A DNA stretch of 64,000 bases from positions 62,001-126,000 of the forward strand of contig CAJVGD010000013.1 in the NCBI GenBank assembly GCA_910890315.1. The letters run 5' to 3'. Both the position numbers and the translations under genes were made by a program. Of this stretch, positions 33,203-43,440 are shown in pieces; positions within the stretch are counted from its first letter, which is position 1; every line of letters starts with the position of its first letter. Source of the DNA: Serendipita indica DSM 11827. Lineage: Eukaryota; Basidiomycota; Agaricomycetes; Sebacinales; Serendipitaceae. Under the pieces are notes generated by a model that saw only the letters and a program-made list of their open reading frames with translations, did no database searches and was not told the DNA's origin.

Positions 33203-33532
33203 AGTTCCAGGAGTTGAAGTGCCTCATCCGAACTGCAACACCGTCTGTAGCTTGAGAGGTCTGCCAACGCTCCATAAGCATGGTCTTATAACCCAATTAT
33301 TTAAATATTTATTTTTCCGATCGAATCAACAGCGACACCACCCGAGATGCGTGAGGGTGGCCTATGAGGGTACTACCGCACGGAATTGCCATTTCCAGAT
33401 GTGATCGACTTGGCTTAATCAATGAGATCCAAAGTACCGGGTCAACACGTTTACTGTGCAGAAAAAGATAACTACAAGTTACTCGAGGGGAGGCTAGCTA
33501 TGGTACCGAGGGGTTCGTGCACCGATGGTATG

Positions 33533-34783
33533 GAGTCAAATCATCTTCGTACTTGTTGTTCTTCGCGGTGACATTCGGGCTACTTCCACTTCGAGCGTCG
33601 CGACGACAATGCTCGCCGCGACTTGGACGCGTTGCCGGTCGATTTCCACGACATAGGTGGAGATCCAGATCGGCTTCGTAATAACCTTCCACACTTCATA
33701 TAACTTTGTTACATCCAGTCCGCCGAGAAGCGCCAAGGCGACAAAGTTGGACACTCCCGACTTGAACTTGCGTTCAATGCTGCATGGACGAGAGGAGCGT
33801 GCTGGTTTGCTGATACGATACGAGGGCATAGGATCGAGGGATGGATTAATGCAGATGCACCCATTGGTCCTATGGTCGATAATCATGTCCACCAATCGAC
33901 CAATCTCCTGGCCCTCGCAAGCATGTGGCCAGCTGAGTCCCGAGAACGCAAGGGAATTTGGCAAAACTCCAATAAAGGAGACGTAGTGCATGAAGCCTTG
34001 CATCTTCTCCAATTTTTTTTTCATCCTCTGGGCTTCTGGCATGGAGGTAGGCATGAAATTTGGCGATTGGAGACCGGGCTGATCAATCCGCAGCGAACCA
34101 GACGCTGCTAAATAGGTGTGAGTTCAAAGGCTGGATCCTGGAACATACTTACGTGATGTAACCAGATGATTCATTTTCGCTGGAGGCGACCGTTGCGCGC
34201 CCTTTAGCGTCATAGTGTATGAGCCGTCAATGGATCTATTGCTTTCGTCGTCATGGTCCAACTGTTGTCCAGGATCTGGGCTGTCCTCCTCTACCACTGA
34301 AATCATGGCCTCTTTTCTTGCTTTCCGGGTGTCGGTGCGGTCTGGAATAGACGTTAGCATGTGAGCCTGTACTCGAGCATACGGAACGTGGGGCCAATAC
34401 TTTCGCTCTGAGGTGGATTGGGTCCGTAAGACGGGAACGCACTGACGGGAGTAGGGCTCTCCGAGAGCCTTCGTTGACAGTCCTACTCCTCGCAAGGCTG
34501 CCTAGAGGCACGTCAGCAGTGTTCATAGCAGGACGGTGATAGATTTACCCTCATTATGGGGCGGTAGCAGAGAGAGAGGTAGCGAGAGATGGACTCCCTT
34601 GCGCTTCTCGGAGTTCGTCCGTTCTTGGATGTGGGAGAGACGTTGAATTTTGTCGCCGAGTCGAGCTTGACAACGCTCGAGCCGTTCTGTTTCCTGCCTT
34701 ACAGCGGTCAATTTGCGATTGACATTCTCCAGCTCCTCCTGATACTTGAGTATCTTCTCGTCTTCTGAGCCACTAGAAGCCAT
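33533..34783 (-). CDS. Unassigned protein with N-terminal coiled coil
   Basis: I do not recognise it. Exon 1 (34783-34549) starts MASSGSEDEKILKYQEELEN and carries a coiled coil of about 55 residues with leucine/isoleucine heptads. A 47-nt intron (GTAAAT...CTCTAG) joins it to a second exon. A last exon (about 34095-33533) has MPTSMPEAQRMKKKLEKM, then a hydrophobic-mixed segment FVALALLGGLDVTKLYEVW. The middle exon is open in two frames: the spliced frame ends near 34251, while the frame leading to the last exon is the other one. So either an intron is missed or the gene is disrupted. Composition and intron signals support a real gene, but the model is uncertain. Confidence 0.45.
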
Positions 34784-35475
34784 CGGCGATACTCCAATAA
34801 GCGACTGGCAGGTTGAGAATACTTTGCAGATTGTTATCGAACACCTTTACTCAAGGACGGGTGGACGGCGTCGAGTTCAACATGCGTATGTTTGTGCGTG
34901 TGGCTCAAGGGGTGATTATATCGGAATCGGGTCTGCCGAGTTATAGTCGCCCTCAGCGGCAGTGACAATAACGTCGGTTATCCGAATAGAACCCGTATGG
35001 AAACCAGATGACACGAAAGGAGGACGTGCCATTATCCAGTAGTAGCCAATCAGAAGCCACACACGGGTGCTGGGATCCAGCGCTTGCGGTTATTTATCTC
35101 GATATTTGATATCCTATAACTTATTTCTCCTCAGAGGCCACGCTCATGGGGGTCCGTCGTGGTTGCGGTTCAACCAGTTTATTGGGCGCAAACTTTGGGA
35201 CCCGACGACGACGAACCTCGGTTCCGAAACTCCTAAGGTCTGGAACTAAAATTGTATATCCGAAATGTATAGCGTCGGAATAATTCATAAACATTTGGTC
35301 AAGCGTCCGAGCACCGTCACAACCTTTCGCTCGTCGACCAGGCCCGCGTTTACATCGTCCAAGGATTCTTTGTGGAGACGAGAATCATTTCTCCGCCCAG
35401 ACCAGGGCCCATGCTACGTAGCCACCGCGATAAGATGACGTACGGCCTGCAAACTTGGTCTCTCCCACATCCATC
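34784..35475. other. Divergent intergenic region
   Basis: About 690 bp between the start codons of the coiled-coil gene (minus) and the EI24-like gene (plus). It carries no supported gene and probably contains both promoters. Confidence 0.5.
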
Positions 35476-36559
35476 ATGGCATCTTCGAGCTCGCAAAGTA
35501 CCTCAAACTACGCTGGTATAACCCCTCAAAAGTCTCAAGTGGTAAAGGAGCATTCCCAGAAAGCGGCTGCTATCGCAAAGGAACAGATCACTTCCGCTGC
35601 CGTCATAGCCAGAGAAGCTGCCTACAGCGGCGCGTATATCTGGCCCATCCAGGTGCGTATATTCGTTTTGGGCATCGAAAGAACGTACTAACAGACGGTA
35701 GGGTCAATATCACTTTTTGACGCATCCAACGCTTCTCAAGCCGGTCCTTCCAGCCATTCTGAGCGCAACATTATTCACCATTTGCGTAACCATTGCACTT
35801 TTCGTCTTTACATATCTTCCCACCGTCGCCGTCTTGGCGTTTGTCTCCGGCCCTCTTGCCTTTTTTACGGCCATACCCGTCATCTTGGGAGAAGGCGCCG
35901 CCATTGGTATCTTTGTAGCAAAAGCATTCTGGCTTGGATCCGCTCTGGAAAGTCTGTTCGACGAAGTGCGCCGTTTTTTATGACGTACGACGATGACGCT
36001 CATTGCTCCTAGGTTCTCCTTCGTCAAGGTCTCACCAAACTCGTATCGCGGGGTCGCGAACTACAATCTGACGGTCAACACGGCAAACGTCTTGGAAAGG
36101 TCTTGACAAAGCCACTCGACCGCTTCTCAAAGGAGAACATTATACGCTGGTTGATCAGTCTCCCACTAAACGCAATCCCAGTGGTACGTGGCCAGATTTT
36201 GGATATTCGACGATTCTCACATGTTCCAGGTCGGTCCGGCGGCATTTTTCTTATACAACGGCGCCAAGTCTGGACCGTCCTACCACGCGCGTTACTTCCA
36301 ACTCAAGTCGACTGCCTCTAAGCACACTCCTGCTCATCAAGATGGCGTCGCGTCGGAGGGTGGCGTGTCTGTTTTCAACAAGGACGCGTTTGTTCAACAA
36401 CATCGAGGCTCATACTCGGCCTTTGGCGCAACTGCCATGGCTCTCAACGTCCTTATCCCGGGTGGTGCCATCTTTTGCATCTTTGGTAACCAAGTTGGTG
36501 CCGCTCTGTGGGCGGCGGAGCTGGAGAAGCGGGGTGGATCAGAGAAGAAGAGCGAGTAA
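35476..36559 (+). CDS. EI24 / outer spore wall RRT8-like membrane protein
   Basis: Four exons, 35476-35652, 35702-35965, 36013-36183 and 36230-36559, join to 313 aa. The layout matches the EI24 domain family (yeast RRT8, LDS1, LDS2). A short charged N-terminus is followed by GQYHFLTHPTLLKPVL, then two strongly hydrophobic stretches (AILSATLFTICVTIALFVF and TVAVLAFVSGPLAFFTAIPVI), a cytosolic charged segment, then NAIPVVGPAAFFLYNG and a final FGATAMALNVLIPGGAIFCIF span. In yeast these proteins sit on lipid droplets and help lay down dityrosine spore-wall layers; the role in this fungus is not known. No break is seen. Confidence 0.85.
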
Positions 36560-37133
36560 GAATCTACGAGACAGTTGGAATTCATCTATAACGCAACGAT
36601 ACTACGAACAACTAATATATTGTCTCTCTTATCCGTCGGTAGACTTTTGGCTTGAGTACTTACCTGCCCAAATGGACACCTTTACAACTCGGAGCTCTTT
36701 TATTTCCCCCATTTAGTCTCATGAGGCACGCGAATAATGACATTCATAGACTCTGACTATCCCTTACAGGTTGAAGGTGAACCGCATTCACCCAGCGCAC
36801 GCTGGATGTTTCGAACCAAGATTGTTTTGCTCACTTGGTGAGGTTATAAAGATTATAAACATTGTTAGTTGAAATGGCGCATAAAAGAAGTCTTAGATGT
36901 CTCTTCTTGGCTGCCAGTTCCTCCCACAAGCGGAGGCCGCTGAAGGAGTCAGGCTGCGAAGGGAGTATATCATTCAAAATTGGCTGTGACTTAAACTATG
37001 GGCCACCTACCAAGGAGTCGGTATGCGTCGGCCTTTGCAGACTGGTTCAAGAGGCTGCTTCGGCCATGAATATAATGAGAGCATTTCCAGGCTGTCTGTT
37101 ATACGTTAGGAGATCAGCTATCGGCCCCATAAG
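36560..37133. other. Intergenic, no gene seen
   Basis: About 570 bp between the EI24-like gene and a small dsRNA-binding-like gene. Open frames are short and overlap on several frames. Nothing recognisable. Confidence 0.4.
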
Positions 37134-37367
37134 ATGTCTCAGCCATTGTCAGATATGCAAATTCTAACAAACTACCTCCAAAGTCAAGGGCTGCAGCTCG
37201 TGATGACGAGTAGAGTTCTCAGTCGGTCACAAAGAGGAACGAATATTACTATTTGGGAAGCGTGTTGGTCATTTGGCGGTGAGGTACGCGTAAGGAGATA
37301 TGGGAGAAGCCGGATGAAAGCGAGGAATGCAGCTGCACGAGCAGCTCTTGCGTGGTTGGGAATTTAG
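37134..37367 (+). CDS. Tiny dsRNA-binding-domain-like protein (77 aa)
   Basis: A single-exon protein that is nothing but one fold: helix ILTNYLQSQG, strands around LVMTSRV, NITIWEACWSFGGEV, and a C-terminal helix RSRMKARNAAARAALAWL. This order and the K-x-A-x-x-A-A-x-x-A-L end follow the double-stranded RNA-binding motif (KKxAKxxAAxxAL). It aligns with the 86-aa protein at 51461-51718, sharing the W-E-A-x-W-x-F-x-G strand. Such single-domain proteins could bind structured RNA or pair with larger dsRNA-binding proteins; no partner is visible here. The call rests on pattern only. Confidence 0.6.
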   Translation: MSQPLSDMQILTNYLQSQGLQLVMTSRVLSRSQRGTNITIWEACWSFGGEVRVRRYGRSRMKARNAAARAALAWLGI

Positions 37368-37431
37368 TTACAGGTGCTGAAGCACAACTTCATGTATAAA
37401 GAGTGTCTATAGGCTCTACGCAAGGAAATAA

Positions 37432-38717
37432 TCAATGGGCATCGAGCCAATTCTCCATATTTCGAGGCATCTCGACTCCATGTAAGTCCACAACCGCAAC
37501 GTCGAGTTCCTGAAACTCGGTCAAGAATACCATCAATTTGAATCTGAAATCAGCGGCAAATTCTCCGCGTGTTTCTATGTCACTGCGAATATGATTCCAT
37601 GGCCGGTCTAGCATGACGCGAGTAACCCTGTACCGAGAGACGGAGATAATCTTCTCCACAAAACTCTTCGGAGCTGGTTTGAGCCAGTTGACATCCTGAT
37701 GCGAAGGCAAGTGTGGGTCCATGAGGAGCAACGTAAGGGGTTGGTACTGCATTTGATGAGATGATGGGACAATATCGTCTTCATAACGGGAGGTCATAAC
37801 CCAAGCAGTGCTAATGACATACATTTGCAACTTGTTGAAGTATCTCAGTATAGAGTACTGCCGTGTACTGCCCAGGGCGCAGAGAACGTTGACAATAGTG
37901 GACGAATGTCGAAAGAGAAAGGGTTCCAATAGACTAAAGACTCTCTCGTTGACATATCCATGGAGAGAAAGAGTGCTGAGAGCCGGAAGCGTCCAGGGAA
38001 TGAGTTCTGGTTCCTGCGTGATACGGGCAGGATCCAGGAGCGACCATTTAAAGTCCAGTTGAAGAAATCTGAGTGAAGGAAGGGTTAATTTCACCATAGG
38101 CACACTCAATTGCCGTTGGCCAAGGTGGAGTGAAAGATGGGTGAGTCGTTCGAGCTGGGGATGAAGCAGGAGTGCATTTACCTCTTTTTCTTCCATGTAT
38201 CTTCCATGGAATGAGCAGGAGAGTAAACGTAGGTTCGGAGCACGAGAGACTAGGGGGATCGGATCACGCAGAGAGGAAGGTTCTATTATGAGGGAGACTA
38301 AAGAGTCCCAGGACTCGGTCAACCAACGAGACGGCCATGGCTCTCTATCGTAATTGTGCAATTTCGGTTGGAAGCCAGGGGAAAAGACGTTGAGACGCTC
38401 TGTCTCCCAAGCCGGGTACAAGCTCCGTTTATGGATGATCGGTTGGTGTCGTCCCTTACACTCGAGGATGGTCATTTGGCTTCGTGGGGGGCCTAGAACG
38501 TGTCTAAAAAAGCGACATGTGAGAGCAATATGAGCTCTAGCAGCTATTGAGTGTTGCAGACTTGGTAATAATTTCTTCACTGTCGTAAAGAGCCCCAGGT
38601 CCTCTATCACGTCCCCCCTTCGGCATTCGGTACGAGTGAGGGTTCGCATAGAATATATTCGAAGATTTTCTTCCAAATTTCTACGGGCAGTCTTTCAGCG
38701 AGGATGGGGTGCGGCAT
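37432..38717 (-). CDS. F-box protein, group C, with a probable frameshift in a homopolymer
   Basis: F-box proteins bring substrates to SCF ubiquitin ligases by binding Skp1. The start at 38717 begins MPHPILAERLPVEIWKKIF, a good F-box. That frame stops shortly after LVPNAEGG, while the remaining about 390 residues (VIEDLGLFTTVKKLL onward, with LTCRFFRHVL) continue in the next frame. The switch falls at a run of six C at 38613-38618, so one base there is gained or lost, by mutation or by assembly. The rest resembles the group C proteins at 52361 and 55468, with leucine-rich blocks such as LERLTHLSLHL and LPSLRFLQLDF. Confidence 0.75.
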
Positions 38718-38941
38718 TGTGCCGCGGGAAACAGTCGGCGCCAAGTTGCAATCGATCAGCACGTCCTTTCGCTGTGAAGAACTGTCGAATTGGATACGTA
38801 TCTTGTCTCAAATAGTAGTTGCTGGCGGGCAGAGGCTTCTACTTATATGCACAGTGACCCCGTCGACCCGTTCGAATACGTCAAGGGTTGGTATATTCTC
38901 ATAGTACAACGCGATACGAGCGTTTAAAACATATCCCCTTG

Positions 38942-40692
38942 TTAATACGCCTCAGGGCGACCCGAATACCCTGCGCTACCATTTGCATACTGTGTCTGCG
39001 AGCTCCCGGCTGGTGCTCCGTACGTCCCTGGCCCGGTGCCAGCACCCGCATGAGGATGGGCATTGGGTGATGAGCCATATATACTCGTCACCATCCCACC
39101 ATACGGACTCGTGGACGTGCTGTAGATACTCGTGGTATTCGCACCACCCGTCGAGCTACCCACAGTCGACGGGGCCGCTGGGGGGACATAGCCATTTGGA
39201 GGGGTCTGAGAGGGATACTGGGCCACTGTATGTGCCGTTCCCCCAACCGCGACGTTTACGACATTGGTCGTGCTTGAGCTCGCACCGGGTGTGGTGAACG
39301 GATTCGTACCTGTGCCATTGGCGTGTCCGTGTCCGCTACTCCCCGTCGTAGTGCCATAGGCAGCAGAGAATGCGTTGGAATGGTGCTCCGGTGGTGGAGG
39401 CATGTATCCATTTGAAGGAACGTTGTTGTTGGCCGGGGTAGAACTGTATGGTGTCGACGCCGTCGATGGTGCGCCAGTGGGGACGATCCATGGTTGAGGT
39501 TGTTGCCCATATTGTCCACCCATGTTCTGAGGAGGGAAGTATCCGTTCGAGTTGGGATTCTGAATGAGTGGTGCTGCGGGGTTGAAGCCTATACTCACGT
39601 CAGGCGGATACGAAGAGTATGCTCAGAGGATAGACGCACCAAATCCACCGCCTTTTTGCTGTCGATAAAACTCTGCCATTGGCCGATACCATGCAATTCG
39701 CTTTTTCTGACGAAAGAAATAGATGGCAACAACGCGAGACCTGCAAGTATGTAGAGAACAAAGATCACAACTAGTGGACCGCAAACCGTTAGTCACCGGA
39801 CTTGGATCAGACAGAGCGGAAACGCACTAATGGCGACAAGGGCACCACTTAGACCAGTCCGGGCAGCTTGAAAGTTTCCATTGTTGAAACCGGATAGTGT
39901 CTGCGTCGGTGAACGTGTACTACTCGATCGCGATCCTACTCGAGGCGTCAGCAGCCGCTCTTATACGGTCAAAGATGCCTTACCACTAGACGAGGCGAGA
40001 AGAGACGTAGAAGAAAGTGCAGCAACGGCGATTCTACTCGCTTGTGACGGAGACCAGGTTGTGCCAGTCGGTAAAGCCCTGGCCCATTCCGGGATGGTCA
40101 ACGAGGCGACGTTCAGACTTGGCGGTATGGATAAAGTGTTGTAGGCTACGGCTGTACAGTTGCCTGACCATTCTGAGTCGACTGTAAGTACGCGAAGGTA
40201 TCATCGATAGGAGGCCGTACGGTCGACGGTGAGCCACCACGGGATTTGGATAGTACTCTGACACCACCCACAGCCAGCCATAAGGTTATAGGCAACCACG
40301 TTGCACCCACAGGCATTGTTCGGAGGCATGTACGCCGTCGAACTATTAGAGGTACCCGTTAGTAGTTGCATCGTTGGACACTATAGACGCACTTTTCGTT
40401 GACAGAATTGATCACAAAGCCTATATGGTATAAGACTCAACAGATATATAATTGTAGGGGTTGGACCGACTGGGATCGCAGAGTCCTTGGAGCTGGGCAT
40501 AGACGGTGCACGCGTTTTGGCCACGCGAGTTAATCTCCCAGCTAGAAGAAGCGCATGAGCCTCAGATAACCACGTCGAAACCTCGCGAGAAGACGCTCGC
40601 CACGCTCAAAGAGGCAAACGTTTAACTGAGGACGGCGAGAAACGTAAGACGTACTCTGCGTCTGCATAGTCACACACAGCGTTACTCGTCAT
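38942..40692 (-). CDS. Single-pass membrane protein with Cys-rich extracellular domain (TM-1)
   Basis: Several exons on the minus strand; exact edges were not all fixed. Exon 1 (about 40692-40655) gives MTSNAVCDYADA; the next gives WEINSRGQNACTVYAQL.GLC, then CGCNVVAYNLMAGCGWCQ, WSGNCTA, a Ser/Ala-rich stretch, a hydrophobic span (VVIFVLYILA), a basic stop (FRQKKRIAWYRPMAEFY) and a long Pro/Gly/Ser/Asn-rich tail that ends RPEAY. It is a paralog of the gene at 47146-48301, which shares the Cys pattern, the basic stop and the EAY end. No signal peptide is visible, so the N-terminus would be exported by the membrane span itself. Such proteins recur in basidiomycetes; function unknown. Confidence 0.72.
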
Positions 40693-41136
40693 CTTTTCTA
40701 CTTAAAAAGACTCCAATTGGCGACAAATGAGTGCGAAGAATGTCGAAATACGAATAGAAACGAAGAGCGGCGACGATAAAAGCGCAGCGTGGACGTCCAG
40801 CGAAGTCGAGAACAAGAAAGGTGATAAGCCTGTTTGACCAGCATTGACGAAATGAAGCGTGAGCGATAGACTTTTCGGACTCGTCGTGCCCGTGGGTTAC
40901 AAGGACGAACCGTCTGAGAAGGATAGACTTTGAAAGTCTGCAGTAAAACTGACAGAACTGGCTTCCTCTTGTGAGCCTGTGAAGAGGGAGGGTCCAAGAA
41001 ATGAGCCATAAGCTTATGCGCGGAGCGGTGTCTTGCACAGGGACGGTGACCTCGGCGGGCGGCATAGCGACTCGCCATCAAAGTTTGGAGGACGGACATA
41101 ATCAACCAATCACCGGGTATTATCAAAGGCTCGCTT

Positions 41137-42522
41137 TTATTCATCATCATCAGCATCTATGCTCAGAGCAAATCGAGTTGTTATTAGAGGCTGCATACCC
41201 ATCTCGACGCGTAGGTCGGCCACCCTCTGTATCTCCGGCGAACATCTCTTGACCATGTCTTCGTTGCCCTCTGGCAGAGTTATGACCAAGTGCTTTAACT
41301 GGGGCAAAATTGGTTTGGCTAATGCCGGTATAAACGCCCCCTCAGCCTCATTCGATGATTCAAACTCGACATAGAGCTCCTCGACATTTGAAAATGGTGC
41401 AATAATATGCTTCGAGTCGTCCACGAGTGACAGAAGAATGTGAACGGAGCGTAGTCCTGTCATCCGGAGGACGCTGGGTCGAAGGCGCGTAAGCCCATAG
41501 TTTATTTGATAGAGTCTGTCGATCTCATTTTCTAAGACGAGTTAGTGTAGGCTTGGTGCGTCAATTGACAACAGAACTTGCCAAACACCGTTGACCGTCA
41601 AATGTACCAGGCCTGGAAGGACAATTAGCGAGCCTCCAGTCTCGTTCGAACCAAGATCGAAGGGAAATGCAGACGGTGGGAGAACCTCTAGGCGTCTGAT
41701 GCGTTTTAAGACGAACGGTGGCAGCAGAGCGACAAATGATCCTGGAGCCTCGAGGGTGGTGAGGTTCGGCAAGATGTCGTGTTTGGGCAAGTTGAACATT
41801 ACCCCTTGAATACTTTCATATGGTATAAGGGAAGGACACCAGCTCAGCTCCTCCAACTTACCCAATGAGGGTAGGAGCTTGTCGAGGCGGAGGGCGGTGT
41901 TTCGCGTCGTGTGGACGTAAAGTCTCTTTAATCTATGCAAGATTGTCCCAAAGTCGACGAGTGCAGCATCTCTCATCCCTATAATGGTGAGAGAGACAAG
42001 GGGACATCCCCTGTCGACCTGGGCAAGCATAGTGGAGATGACGCCGTTGTTTGGGTTGATGATGTCGAGATGGGTAAGGGCGTGAAAGGGAGGGAAGAGA
42101 TATAGCCAGTGAGTATTATAATTTCGGAGACGCAGATGCAATTTCGTGCATTGCCGCGAAAATGTAGTCCAGAGTTCGAATCCTGGCCTAGACTCCAGCG
42201 GTAATGGTGCATCTTCAAGTTTATTTCTCATTGAAAGAGAAACGTAGGTGAACTCGAAAGTTCCTCCGTTGAGCTGCTCTATTGCGTGCACCGTGCTTAA
42301 TGGAGAGGCGCATCTGGCCTTAAATTCGGAAAATAAACCTATGGGTCTTCGATTACTCTGCGGCAAGTAGATGATTCTACTTTTGAGGATCGGCGTCTCT
42401 TTGGCGACGGCGTACCAGCGTCGGCAGACGAGCTGGAGTGTCTGCGCCGGACAGGAAGCGAGTATGTAGTAGGTGAAGATGATCGCTAGGATCTCGTTTG
42501 GTAGATATGAGATGGGCATCAA
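41137..42522 (-). pseudogene. F-box protein, group A, copy 1, with one internal stop
   Basis: A 461-codon frame homologous over its full length to the intact gene at 45336-46712. It starts MMPISYLPNEILAIIFTYY (F-box) and carries VCRRWYAVAKETP and the SRQCTKLHL block. One in-frame TAA at 41542 replaces the Gln of the HQLVLE block seen in copy 2, and the same frame then runs on to 41137. A 326-aa truncated product is possible. The rest is well kept, so the break is recent. The gene is part of a tandem duplication with 43441-44823. Confidence 0.82.
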
Positions 42523-43130
42523 GATGTAACGATGGTGAACAAAACCTGTAATGACATGCAGGAGGCACTGTCAGGCGAGCCGCAGGTGAATATACGTGCG
42601 TTACTTTTCTGCCTAGATTTCCATGCAATATCAGCAAACAATGCCACCTGGGGGCGTGGTCGGGTCCAAGTTGGATGTTTCATGAAATCAACGAAAGTGT
42701 CACTCGCACCTCCAGGCAGATGCCAAGGTCACTGGCACAGGCATATTCGAATGCTCAACCCCGTTTTGTGAATGATATACTTGAGAATGAGGAGCGACTG
42801 GAAATGGCTAATTATCTATTGCAATGAGTGTATTACCGACAGGACATATCACACAATCCGACGGTCCATAATATAAGGGCGAGCCCGATATATAGGAATA
42901 GACCAGCTCTCCCAATGATGGCCGGTCACGAGAAAGTGTTCCTTGTCAATTAAGTTGATGAGCAGACTTGATCCAGTCTACCACTTTAATATGGACAGTG
43001 ACAGTATTATTAGGGTGATCCAAGGATTGAGTGCCCCCCGAGGCAACATCGGATCGAAATATTACAGGCGATAGTTTCCTAGCATGATATATCCCATAAA
43101 TATGGTATGGGAGAGAGAAGATCATTCAGA
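42523..43130. other. Intergenic, no gene seen
   Basis: About 600 bp upstream of F-box copy 1, including its promoter. No gene or repeat recognised. Confidence 0.4.
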
Positions 43131-43262
43131 GGGAAAAGACAATGCTATAAAGGCAAAGCCCGAGGGGGCAAACGTTTTCACAATGGTGGCAAGGAACGTT
43201 GTATGTACTTGCGTCTGGATTGTCACATACAACATTACTCGTCCTCTTTTCTACTCAGAGGA
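43131..43262 (-). pseudogene. Remnant first exon of a duplicated TM-1 gene
   Basis: The minus strand reads GAGTAGAAAAGAGGACGAGT, then a match to TM-1 exon 1 and the start of its intron 1 (AAACGTTTGCC block near 43160). Compared with TM-1 (GTAGAAAAGATGACGAGT) the start codon ATG has become AGG. Nothing of the later exons is found, so only the 5' end was duplicated or kept. It came along with F-box copy 2. Confidence 0.65.
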
Positions 43263-43440
43263 GTTCTAATTTGCGACAAATGAGCTCAGAGAATGTCGAA
43301 ATGAAAATGGAATGAAGAGAGGCGACGATAAAGCACAAGAAAAATTATGAGCCCCAGTAGCCAGCATTGATAAAATGAAGCGTGAGGGACGGAAGTTGTC
43401 ATACTCGAGGCGGATATAATCAGTCAAATACTGGACATTA

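Larger units (their letters stand above)
27531..33291 (-). pseudogene. APH-like kinase gene remnant, split by a copia element
   Basis: Host gene fragments lie on both sides of the retroelement: about 33203-33291 and 27531-28381 on the minus strand. They read as one gene of the fungal APH/choline-kinase-like family. The first piece gives YRRCCSSDEALQLLE; after an intron comes EANPDLQELQAI, then GAYARSFLFVLQ, VAAMDFVRG, RAEWVVMDYMPGKRLYDCF (hinge) and LAQLHSLTASLCG. Independently of the insertion there is a frame change after YDCFDAWC, near 27865-27900, and the catalytic-loop part (HxD, D..) is missing. So the gene was already decaying or died after the insertion. Function of intact relatives is mostly unknown. 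Confidence 0.65.

Noticed and set aside
42160-42200. GTTCGAATCC-like sequence as a tRNA T-loop
   Set aside because: It lies in F-box coding sequence and has no matching acceptor or anticodon stem around it.
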